Program-made: the position numbers and the translations under genes
Part shown: positions 42,546 to 49,163 of the stretch, piece after piece
Position numbering within the stretch: the first letter of the stretch is position 1
How the letters are laid out: the number at the start of each line of letters is the position of its first letter
The notes under the pieces: generated by a model
Seen by the model: only the letters and a program-made list of their open reading frames with translations
Databases searched by the model: none
What the model was told of the DNA's origin: nothing
DNA from: Marinobacter sp.
Lineage (GTDB): Bacteria > Pseudomonadota > Gammaproteobacteria > Pseudomonadales > Oleiphilaceae
Assembly: GCA_018066865.1 (NCBI GenBank)
Contig: JAGPVT010000022.1
Location: forward strand, 1 to 49,163
DNA length: 49,163 nt
Direction of reading: 5' to 3'

Positions 42546-44312
42546 TCAGAGCCGAATATCGGTGATCACCGGGTTGTGATCAGAGGAGCGCCACGGCGAC
42601 GCAGCGGTGCCCGGCAAATTATTTTTGTATGCCAGAGCCGATGGCTCGTCGGCATTGATGTTCCAGGTTCTGGCACTGATGATCCGTGACTTGAGGGACG
42701 GCGAGGCGAGAGCGTAATCCAGCGAACCTTTTTCACCTTTGTATCGATAGGTGTATTGGTCACACTGCTGCGCCGTGCAGGGGTGGAAATGATGAACCAT
42801 GCTGGTGAATCCCGCTTGTTGCAGAGCTTGCAAGGGCGCCTCCCGGAAATAGCTGTTGAGATCACCGGTGATCAGCGTACCCGCAAGGTCGGGGACCTGC
42901 GGCAGTTGTTCAAGCCAGTCTGCAAGGGCATGAGCCGCTTCTGTACGGCGCGCGGCATAGCACCCCTGGCCGTCATTCCTGTCGCGATTGAGGCCTGTTG
43001 CACCTTGGCAGGACTTTGATTTCAGATGTGGCACCACGACCTGAATTGCAAGACGCTGGCCTTCGGGCCGGAAGGTCTGACTCAGCGGGGGGCGACCCTG
43101 TTTGCTGAACGGGCCGGTGTTCAGGCGTTCCGGCTTTGTCTCGGCTACGATGCGATCACGCCGGTACAGCAAGCCCGTGCGGATCTTGTCCTGGCCATCA
43201 GCGTCCGGGGTGGCAACAAAGGCCCATTGTGGCCCGAGAGCCTGTGCCAGTTGTGCAATTGCGCTGCTGCTACTGTAGCCGTCATTCTCAAGCTCAGTAA
43301 TGGCCAGAATATCCGGATCTGGCCGGCGGAGCGCTTCTATCAGCCGTCGTTGCTGTACCTCCAGAGCCAGCGCAGTCGGAGCACCGCGCGCCGTTGGAAA
43401 GCCTTCACCCTCGCCATCGCCGTTAAAATAGTTCTCCAGGTTCATGGTCATAACCCGGATATGTTGCTCCTCCGGACGGCCGGGTGCGGACGGCCTCACG
43501 TTTATCGACTCGAAAACCGGTGGTTTTTCGGGTTGTATCCGCCAGGCTCCGAACCGGTAATCGAGAATACCCGTGAGTTCCCGGACAATATCGCCATTGC
43601 GAACCGTGTTCTTGTTACCCAGGCCGCCGGGTGGCCAGGGTATCGGGCGGGGATCGCGAGCGCCGCGGCCATCGTCCAGTAGGAGTCTCTGCTGCCGGTT
43701 TCGGCCGGCGATCTGTGTGGCCTGTGGGCCTGGTTCCAGGTATTCCGTGGGCACCACTTGATCGCCAGCTGCCAGTGTGAGTTCGCCGTAACGTGCCAGG
43801 TTCCAGGAATCGATAACCGTCAACGGCTGAGCCACCCGGATCCGCATGTTTTCAAGAGATTCCAGTGCGCCCGGCCATAGCAGCGCCAGAGTTTGAGCTT
43901 TCGGGAGGGGTGCCGAGCCGCAGGAGGTGATAGTTTGAATATCGGCCAGTTCGGTCAGGCCATGGAATTCCTTGACGGTGCCACTGACGCGCAAGCGTTG
44001 CCCCGGCGCCCCCGTCTTTTTGCGGGTAAAAATAAACAGAGCTTCGGAGGTCTGGGGATTACCGTCGGTTTCGCCGTCAGCCTGCTGCAGATAAAAGCCG
44101 TTAAACCCATCGTCCATGCGGGCGTCGAACGTGAGAATGCCCTCCACAGTAACGCGATCACCGGCGAGCGGAGAGGTGTCACCCCGGCCCTGAATTTCAG
44201 AGACCGGTGTCGCCGGCTCGCCACAAGCGGTTGCTGCAAAGCCGTATGAGGCAGGTAGCGAAAAAACAAGGAACAGGGCACAAAAGTGCTTTGCGCTCGG
44301 GGCCGTCACCAT
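42546..44312 (-). CDS. Secreted ExeM/NucH-like nuclease
   Basis: A 588-residue exported nuclease. It has a signal peptide (about residues 1-26), an OB-like N-terminal domain (SEIQGRGDTSPLAGDRVTVEGIL), then an endonuclease/exonuclease/phosphatase domain with the metal and catalytic motifs TMNLENYF, AITELEND, GDLNSYF, SLDYAL and SSDHNPV. Such enzymes degrade extracellular DNA for nutrients or biofilm turnover. I use the ATG at 44312 because it starts the signal peptide. It begins 10 nt after the WYL regulator's stop on the same strand, so the two are likely one transcript. Confidence 0.9.
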   Translation of the reverse strand: MVTAPSAKHFCALFLVFSLPASYGFAATACGEPATPVSEIQGRGDTSPLAGDRVTVEGILTFDARMDDGFNGFYLQQADGETDGNPQTSEALFIFTRKKTGAPGQRLRVSGTVKEFHGLTELADIQTITSCGSAPLPKAQTLALLWPGALESLENMRIRVAQPLTVIDSWNLARYGELTLAAGDQVVPTEYLEPGPQATQIAGRNRQQRLLLDDGRGARDPRPIPWPPGGLGNKNTVRNGDIVRELTGILDYRFGAWRIQPEKPPVFESINVRPSAPGRPEEQHIRVMTMNLENYFNGDGEGEGFPTARGAPTALALEVQQRRLIEALRRPDPDILAITELENDGYSSSSAIAQLAQALGPQWAFVATPDADGQDKIRTGLLYRRDRIVAETKPERLNTGPFSKQGRPPLSQTFRPEGQRLAIQVVVPHLKSKSCQGATGLNRDRNDGQGCYAARRTEAAHALADWLEQLPQVPDLAGTLITGDLNSYFREAPLQALQQAGFTSMVHHFHPCTAQQCDQYTYRYKGEKGSLDYALASPSLKSRIISARTWNINADEPSALAYKNNLPGTAASPWRSSDHNPVITDIRL

Positions 44313-44322
44313 GCTGATTCGT

Positions 44323-45225
44323 TTATCTGAGACCCGCAACGGCTTTCAGGGCGCGTTCGCGTTTGCTGCCGAAGCCGAGCTGATCCGGATTGGTCAGTTC
44401 AAGTTGTTGAATCAGCGGGTCTGGATGATGGTTGTCCAGTGTGATTCCAAGCCGCGACAAAACGTAAGGTACAAGAGCGGCCCGGGCATCAACATTCAGA
44501 ACGCCATTTTCCATGCCGTAGTCCAGAGCGATAATCTTTTGCTGGGCCTCGGTCAGGCGATGGTCCGGAGCGATCGACATGGTGACGTTGCGGTTCCAGT
44601 CATCATCTTGCTGGCTGGAGTGCTTGGCTTTCTGTCGCAGAGCGATGGGTGCAGCGTGGAAGCGGCTGAGGGCGAAGTCCCGGAATTCGCGATTGGAGTC
44701 ACACCAGGCGCGCAGGTGCCAGTTGTTTCCGGTGCAAACCAGCGTGTGCGGTTCAAGAATGCCCTCTACAGCTTCAGGGCGGCTCAAGGATGCGTAACTC
44801 GCTTTGAGTTGGCGGCCATGGCGGGTGGCAGCGACAACGGCGCGCATGGTTTCGGGCGCGATAACCCGGATCGGGGCGTAGACAACGGTACTGTCTGGCA
44901 GCCCAATATCAAGGTCTTCGAAAGTGCCGCTGAGGTTTTGCTGGCGTGCGAGCAGGTCCTGGTATTCGCTGACGTGTCCACGCGTAACCACAGGCTTGAA
45001 ACGGGCCGCAGGCACGTAGCCTTTGAGGTGGCGATCATAAACAAGATTGCCCGGTGCCAGCTCGCGCAAGTAAGTGTTTATATCCTTGGATGCCTGCTGC
45101 CGGCCGATACCAAAGCTGTGACAAATGTGGTTGGTGGTCAGACGACCCTCCCACAGTGCAATGGTTTCGATGAGTCGGTAGCGAAGCAGCAAATCCCATC
45201 GGATGGGCCAGTCCGTTTTCTTCAT
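44323..45225 (-). CDS. WYL-domain regulator (BrxR/CapW-like)
   Basis: A 300-residue regulator with an N-terminal winged helix (about 12-80: EGRLTTNHICHSFGIGRQQASKDINTY is the recognition region), a WYL domain (about 125-210: HTLVCTGNNWHLRAWCDSNREFRDFALSRF) and a WCX-like C-terminus. The layout and length match the BrxR/CapW group, which often represses phage-defence genes. No defence genes are visible here; instead a secreted nuclease follows. A perfect 14-bp palindrome lies 72 nt upstream. Confidence 0.88.
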   Translation of the reverse strand: MKKTDWPIRWDLLLRYRLIETIALWEGRLTTNHICHSFGIGRQQASKDINTYLRELAPGNLVYDRHLKGYVPAARFKPVVTRGHVSEYQDLLARQQNLSGTFEDLDIGLPDSTVVYAPIRVIAPETMRAVVAATRHGRQLKASYASLSRPEAVEGILEPHTLVCTGNNWHLRAWCDSNREFRDFALSRFHAAPIALRQKAKHSSQQDDDWNRNVTMSIAPDHRLTEAQQKIIALDYGMENGVLNVDARAALVPYVLSRLGITLDNHHPDPLIQQLELTNPDQLGFGSKRERALKAVAGLR

Positions 45226-45297
45226 AACCAGACGCTCACGGGTTTATTGAATATCTGTAGTTTATGTTACCTCCTATGCCACGGTTGTTCTGTTACG

Positions 45298-45311
45298 TCA
45301 CATTAATGTGA
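45298..45311. promoter_or_regulatory. Perfect palindrome between WYL regulator and MFS genes
   Basis: TCACATTAATGTGA is a perfect 14-bp palindrome in the divergent region. The half sites are in the wrong order for a CRP site (which is TGTGA-N6-TCACA). It is a good candidate operator for the WYL regulator, which would repress its own gene; this is inference from position. Confidence 0.5.
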
Positions 45312-45442
45312 AACATTGTGAAATCGCGCCATAGCCGCGGCTGACGCTCCCGCGCTGTGTGCAGACTTGCGGCAAGTGCGTAGTAGTCACTTCGCTGAGG
45401 TACTGTTGTAATACCGCTCCAGTAAAGCCCGGAGCTTTCTCA

Positions 45443-46729
45443 ATGACCCGCACGGTCGCCTCCCTCTCTGCTCTTCTCATGAGTATCGTTCTGCTGGTCA
45501 GCGGAAATGCGTTTCTGATGACTCTGCTGGGTATTCGCCTGAGCATCGAGTCGGTCTCACCAGACGTTATCGGCTGGGTGCTGGTGTGCTATTCCATAGG
45601 CTTTGTTCTGGGTACTCTTTACGTGCACCGAATTATTGGCCGGGTTGGCCATATTCGAGCGTTTGCTGTATTTGCGACGATCGCTGCCGTGACCGCACTC
45701 CTTTACCCCATGGCCGTTTCCACGGAGCTCTGGGCGTTTTTGCGGGTGCTTTCGGGATTCAGCATTGCCGGCGTGCTGGTTGTTATAGAAAGCTGGTTCT
45801 CCAGCCGTGCCACCAACAGTAACCGGGGCGCCCTGTTTGCGGTCTACCAGATCGTTTTCTACCTTTCTGCCGCTGGTGGCCAGCTTATTGTCAACGTGGG
45901 CGATCCAGCCAACTTCATGCCGTTTTCGCTCGCCGCGATTCTGCTGGCGCTGGCGTTGATCCCCTTGTCTCTTACCCGGATGGAAGCGCCGGTCATCGAA
46001 CAGGTTCGGCGCATCTCGTTTTTCACGCTCGCCCGCGAGTCATTTACCGGCGTTTCCGGCGCCGTGACCTGTGGCATTCTGATTGGCGGTTTTTATGCAC
46101 TGGGGCCGGTGTACGCAACCCTGATCGGGCTGGATGTCGCCAAAACGTCAACCTTTATGGCCAGCGCCATTATTGCGGCCATGCTTCTTGCCTGGCCTCT
46201 CGGGCGGCTGTGTGACCGCTTTGATCGCCGCCGGGTCATGTTCTGGGTGGTGTTTACTGCGGCAATTGCAGCAGTTGCAGTCAGTTTTACGGGCGCTGGA
46301 AACCCCTGGTTGCTCATGCTTCTGGTGGGAATATTTACCGGCCTTTCGGCAATGATTTACCCGATTTCTGTTGCTATAACCAACGACCGCATGGAAAGCA
46401 CTCGTATTGTAGCGGCAAGTGCTACTTTGCTGCTCAGCTACGGTGTTGGCAGTGTCATCGGCCCCATTGCGATGGCGGAGCTGATTAATCTGATGGGCCC
46501 GATAGGCCTGTTTGTGGGCAATGCAGGGGTCTTGTTTGTTCTTGCGGCGATCACGTCGCTGCGCATTACTTATACCGATGATGTCGCTGTAAAGGACCAG
46601 GAGCATTATGTGCCCGCAATGCCCGAAACCTCTTCTGTACTGACAGAAATGGATCCGCGGAATACGGAATTCCATGAATCCCCTGAGGTTGAAGAAATGC
46701 ATGAGGAATCTCTGCGTCACACCGGCTGA
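45443..46729 (+). CDS. MFS transporter (YcaD-like)
   Basis: A 428-residue major facilitator with about twelve helices (GWVLVCYSIGFVLGTLYVHRIIGRVGHIRAF is the helix 2-3 loop; RLCDRFDRRRVMFW the central one) and a polar, acidic tail of about 50 residues. The pattern resembles the YcaD group, whose substrates are not known. I use the ATG at 45443, with GGAG 8 nt before it; the earlier in-frame TTG lacks one. It is divergent from the WYL regulator. Confidence 0.85.
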   Translation: MTRTVASLSALLMSIVLLVSGNAFLMTLLGIRLSIESVSPDVIGWVLVCYSIGFVLGTLYVHRIIGRVGHIRAFAVFATIAAVTALLYPMAVSTELWAFLRVLSGFSIAGVLVVIESWFSSRATNSNRGALFAVYQIVFYLSAAGGQLIVNVGDPANFMPFSLAAILLALALIPLSLTRMEAPVIEQVRRISFFTLARESFTGVSGAVTCGILIGGFYALGPVYATLIGLDVAKTSTFMASAIIAAMLLAWPLGRLCDRFDRRRVMFWVVFTAAIAAVAVSFTGAGNPWLLMLLVGIFTGLSAMIYPISVAITNDRMESTRIVAASATLLLSYGVGSVIGPIAMAELINLMGPIGLFVGNAGVLFVLAAITSLRITYTDDVAVKDQEHYVPAMPETSSVLTEMDPRNTEFHESPEVEEMHEESLRHTG

Positions 46730-46808
46730 CGCAGGGGGAACCGGCCAGGCTTTCGGTTTTTCCCGATGTCGTTTTGTTTTAAACTCTGTTCTTATTTCAA
46801 TGGTTAGC

Positions 46809-46821
46809 TTACTATTAGTAA
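46809..46821. promoter_or_regulatory. Palindrome upstream of the MarR gene
   Basis: TTACTA-T-TAGTAA is a perfect 13-bp palindrome 80 nt before the MarR-family start, with an extra TTAG just upstream. The size and AT-rich symmetry are typical of MarR/SlyA operators, so self-regulation is likely. Confidence 0.55.
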
Positions 46822-46901
46822 CTTTCCCATAATGTGAGTCTTTTGGTCGGCGCTGTGTGGCTCACGAAGCGCGATTCCGGCCCCGGAACGGAGTGTTAAC
46901 C

Positions 46902-47327
46902 ATGAAAGATCAATTCCCCTTTGCTGTCGCCCGGGTAACCCGTCGCTGGCGCAAGCTGTTAGACGAGCGCCTGAAAGACCTGGGTGTTACCCAAGCGCGC
47001 TGGACCACCATGGTCTATCTCAAGGAAGGTGGCGAAGGCCTCACCCAGCGGGAGCTTGCGGGCCTGATGGCTATCGAGAATCCTACGCTTGTCCGTTTGC
47101 TGGACAGCCTGGAGCAACAGCACCTGATTGAACGTCGGGCATGCCCCAATGATCGCCGGGCCCGTCGTTTGCATCTCACGGATCCAGGCCGGGAGTTCAT
47201 GGAGGTTCTGACCGCTCGAGCCAATACGCTGCGGGACGAAATGCTTGACGGCATCAGCGAGGATGAAATCGAAAGCGCGCTGAAAGTGTTTCACAAAATT
47301 CTGGATAATGCTGAAAAGCAAAAGTAA
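46902..47327 (+). CDS. MarR/SlyA-family transcriptional regulator
   Basis: A 141-residue winged-helix regulator. The DNA-binding part is clear: LTQRELAGLMAIENPTLVRLLDSLEQQHLIERRACPNDRRARRL, with the wing RACPNDRRARR typical of SlyA-like proteins. GGAACGGAG precedes the ATG. A palindrome upstream suggests autorepression. Targets are unknown; the following gene has its own riboswitch and is probably not under it. Confidence 0.92.
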   Translation: MKDQFPFAVARVTRRWRKLLDERLKDLGVTQARWTTMVYLKEGGEGLTQRELAGLMAIENPTLVRLLDSLEQQHLIERRACPNDRRARRLHLTDPGREFMEVLTARANTLRDEMLDGISEDEIESALKVFHKILDNAEKQK

Positions 47328-47421
47328 GTTCTTTGGGGCGACCGCTCGGCACTTGCATGCAAAGTGCGTTGCTCGGGTAGTTGTTAAGCCTGCAGTGATT
47401 GCTTAAGATACAACTCTTCTT

Positions 47422-47543
47422 CTTCAGGGGAGTAGCTTCCGCGCTTGGTATTCAGGGGCGGACGGTGGTCAACATACTTGGGGCACATTCCCCATGGCCA
47501 TCGTGTTTCATTGGTTTACCGGTGAAATTGGCAAGACCTGAGG
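47422..47543 (+). ncRNA. yybP-ykoY manganese riboswitch
   Basis: The conserved core of the yybP-ykoY class is present in order: GGGGAGTAGC (47427-47436), GGTCAACATACTTGG (47467-47481), CCGGTGAAATTGGCAAGACCTGAGG in two adjoining parts (47519-47543). The closing helix forms between CTTCAG (47422-47427) and CTGAGG (47538-47543). This RNA senses Mn2+ and usually controls manganese exporters, which fits the GDT1-type gene downstream. Confidence 0.92.
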
Positions 47544-47558
47544 CAGACTTACCTCCAA

Positions 47559-47598
47559 GGGCGGAAGGTGAGGCTGTCTCATGTCTCACTATCCGCCC
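47559..47598 (+). promoter_or_regulatory. Expression-platform hairpin of the Mn riboswitch
   Basis: GGGCGGA (47559-47565) pairs with TCCGCCC (47592-47598), with a further inner pairing of GTGAG with CTCAC. It ends 11 nt before the ATG and has no U-run, so control is probably by ribosome access rather than by termination: the upper strand of the platform would have to pair with the aptamer in high manganese. Confidence 0.65.
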
Positions 47599-47609
47599 CG
47601 GACTGATCC

Positions 47610-48179
47610 ATGGATGCATTTCTTACCTCCACCATAGCCGTAGCCATCGCGGAAATTGGTGACAAGACCCAGTTGCTCTCGCTCTTTCTGGTTGCCCGTT
47701 ATTCCCGGCGTTCTGCCATTATCACGGGCATTCTGGTTGCAACGATTTTGAATCACGCCTTGTCTGCCTGGCTGGGTGCCTGGGTCGCGGCATGGATTCC
47801 CGAGGCCTGGTTACCCTGGATTCTCGCGGTGAGCTTTGTGTTGATTGCGCTGTGGCTCCTGATTCCCGACAAGGACGACACCGACGACTCCCGGTTTCTG
47901 GGCATGGGGGCTTTCATGGCGACAACCGTGATGTTTTTCCTGGCAGAGATCGGTGATAAAACCCAGATAGCCACTGTTGTACTGGCGGCCCGTTTTACTG
48001 AAACAACCTGGGTTATCGTCGGTACAACAGCGGGGATGTTGCTGGCCAATATACCGGTTATCATGGCGGGTCACTGGTTAATGGATCGCATGCCACTTGC
48101 GACCGCTCGAGTCTGCGCAAGCATTCTGTTTGCCGTCATGGCCGTTGTGACCCTTTCATCGGTCATCTGGAACTCTTGA
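47610..48179 (+). CDS. GDT1/TMEM165 family manganese exporter
   Basis: A 189-residue membrane protein of the UPF0016 family with the two hallmark repeats: AEIGDKTQLLSLFLVARY in the first half and AEIGDKTQIATVVLAARF in the second. Each half has three helices, the usual six-helix form. Family members export Mn2+ (or act on Ca2+ in eukaryotes); the Mn riboswitch upstream strongly supports manganese efflux here. No strong ribosome site is visible, in line with control by the leader. Confidence 0.93.
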   Translation: MDAFLTSTIAVAIAEIGDKTQLLSLFLVARYSRRSAIITGILVATILNHALSAWLGAWVAAWIPEAWLPWILAVSFVLIALWLLIPDKDDTDDSRFLGMGAFMATTVMFFLAEIGDKTQIATVVLAARFTETTWVIVGTTAGMLLANIPVIMAGHWLMDRMPLATARVCASILFAVMAVVTLSSVIWNS

Positions 48180-48232
48180 GAGTGGCCGCTGTCACTGCAT
48201 GCGTAGATGCAGGTTTTTCTGGAATGGGATTT

Positions 48233-49163
48233 ATGGGATTCAAAAAGTATTCAGCATTGATGTTGCTGGCGGGTGCGCTGGTTTCCCAGCCACTGTGGGC
48301 CGCAGAGCCAAGCAGTGCAACTGAAAAGCCTGTCGCCGGGACGGTGCCTGATCGCAGCCCCCGGGTGCCAACGTTCAAAGTGAACGGAGATCTGGCCGGC
48401 CAATTGGGCGTGTTTACTACCCGTTACGAAGATACGTTTGCCGAAGTGGGCAGCCAGCTTGCGATGGGCTATCTCGAGCTGGTGAAAGCGAATCCGGGTG
48501 TTGATCCCTGGCTGCCCGGTGAAGGCACCACGATCACATTGCCGCGCCAGTACATTATTCCGGAGGCCCGCCGTGAAGGTATTGTGATTAATCTGGCGGA
48601 GTACCGGCTTTACTATTTTTCCGAGGATGGCGTGCAGGTTTATCCGGTTGGGGTTGGTACGTCTGAAAACCCGTCCCCACTGGCCGATGCAAAGGTCACC
48701 ATGCCTCTGGAATCACCTGCGTGGTATCCGCCTGCCAGCATTCGCGCGGAGTATGAAGCGTCTGGAGACTTTCTGCCGCGAATGATACCGCCCGGCCCTG
48801 ATAACCCGTTAGGCAGCCATGCCCTTTTGCTGAGTGAAAAGGGCTACCTGATTCACGGCACTAACAAGCGGTTTGGCGTGGGCATGCCGGTCAGCCACGG
48901 CTGTTTCCGGATGTATAACGAAGACATTTCCCGCTTCGTGTATCAGGTGAGCAAAGGCACCTCGGTTCAAATCGTCAATGAACCGGTAAAAATGGGGATG
49001 TCCGGTGGCGAAGTCTGGCTTGAAGTTCATCGCCCCCATGAAGAATACAGCCAGCAGGACAGAGATCGTCTGTGGCGTGAAGTTACCCTGACAGTCGAAG
49101 CCTTCCGCAAGAAGCATCCGGGTGTTGAGGTCCAGCGCAGGTCGATAGAGCTGGCCGTGGACC
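48233..49163 (+). CDS. L,D-transpeptidase (YkuD), 3' end cut by window
   Basis: A periplasmic enzyme that makes 3-3 crosslinks in peptidoglycan or attaches lipoproteins. At least 310 residues: signal peptide (about 1-23, ending QPLWA-A), a LysM-like segment (about 68-105, GYLELVKANPGVDPWLPGEGTTITLP), and the YkuD domain with HGTNKRFGVGMPVSHGCFRM carrying the catalytic Cys and His. It matches the ErfK/YbiS group. The frame runs open past the last base. The ATG follows GGAATGGGAT, a modest ribosome site. Confidence 0.93.
   Translation, partial: MGFKKYSALMLLAGALVSQPLWAAEPSSATEKPVAGTVPDRSPRVPTFKVNGDLAGQLGVFTTRYEDTFAEVGSQLAMGYLELVKANPGVDPWLPGEGTTITLPRQYIIPEARREGIVINLAEYRLYYFSEDGVQVYPVGVGTSENPSPLADAKVTMPLESPAWYPPASIRAEYEASGDFLPRMIPPGPDNPLGSHALLLSEKGYLIHGTNKRFGVGMPVSHGCFRMYNEDISRFVYQVSKGTSVQIVNEPVKMGMSGGEVWLEVHRPHEEYSQQDRDRLWREVTLTVEAFRKKHPGVEVQRRSIELAVD

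Noticed and set aside
45298..45311. CRP site in the WYL/MFS intergenic region.
   Set aside because: The half sites are reversed (TCACA first, TGTGA second), which is not the CRP arrangement.
46735..46770. Possible terminator after the YcaD-like MFS gene.
   Set aside because: The stem (AACCG/CGGTT) is short and needs bulges; too weak to call.

Overview
The window looks like chromosomal DNA of a marine gammaproteobacterium close to Marinobacter. This is inferred from gene content only: a Pseudomonas-type cytochrome c oxidase cluster, a fatty-acid cis/trans isomerase, monomeric isocitrate dehydrogenase, a TRAP transporter, an ectoine synthase and the CX14CX2C type of QueE. There are no rRNA or tRNA genes, phage genes, insertion sequences or CRISPR arrays that I can see. 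About 40 protein genes are present, cut at both ends by the window.

Layout. 1-7363: the aa3 cytochrome c oxidase and assembly cluster (ctaD 3' part, ctaG, ctaE, a small DUF2909 gene on the other strand, SURF1, a Sco-like anchored protein, ctaA, cyoE/ctaB, a Sco gene). 7460-13706: hrpB helicase, a small exported protein behind a possible Fur site, an ATP-grasp protein, and the cis/trans fatty-acid isomerase. 13922-20184: an ornithine/lysine decarboxylase, an orphan ectC followed by an MFS transporter, a translationally coupled DUF2868 membrane protein plus DUF3482 GTPase, and a DUF6164 protein.

20256-28900: the most coherent system, for using 3-hydroxybutyrate (3HB) oligomers. It has an exported 3HB-oligomer hydrolase, a sigma-54 activator (HbcR-like), a complete DctPQM TRAP transporter and 3HB dehydrogenase. 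Two sigma-54 promoters (20440 and 24324) are each preceded by copies of the same 18-bp palindrome (consensus TGTCCGGAAATCAGGACA), with the nearest copy 62-65 nt from the -24 element in both. This predicts a closed regulon: hydrolase outside, TRAP uptake, oxidation to acetoacetate. Directly behind the dehydrogenase lies a decayed acetoacetyl-CoA synthetase, with stop codons and two large internal deletions, so the next step must be done elsewhere.

29192-41310: monomeric isocitrate dehydrogenase, YbaK deacylase, a serine hydrolase, two small unknown proteins, a signalling cassette (7TM hybrid histidine kinase with two receivers and an Hpt domain, a coupled four-helix membrane protein, a stand-alone receiver), a DEDDh exonuclease, and queC-queE for queuosine. 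41311-49163: an AraC regulator, an ExeM-like secreted nuclease behind a BrxR/CapW-like WYL regulator, an MFS transporter, a MarR regulator, a GDT1/TMEM165 manganese exporter under a yybP-ykoY riboswitch, and an L,D-transpeptidase cut by the window end.

Other non-coding signals: two copies of a 71-79 bp palindromic intergenic element with a compensatory base-pair change (6577 and 15136), a terminator after the isocitrate dehydrogenase, tandem hairpins between dctP and dctQ, and several perfect palindromes in divergent or upstream intergenic regions.
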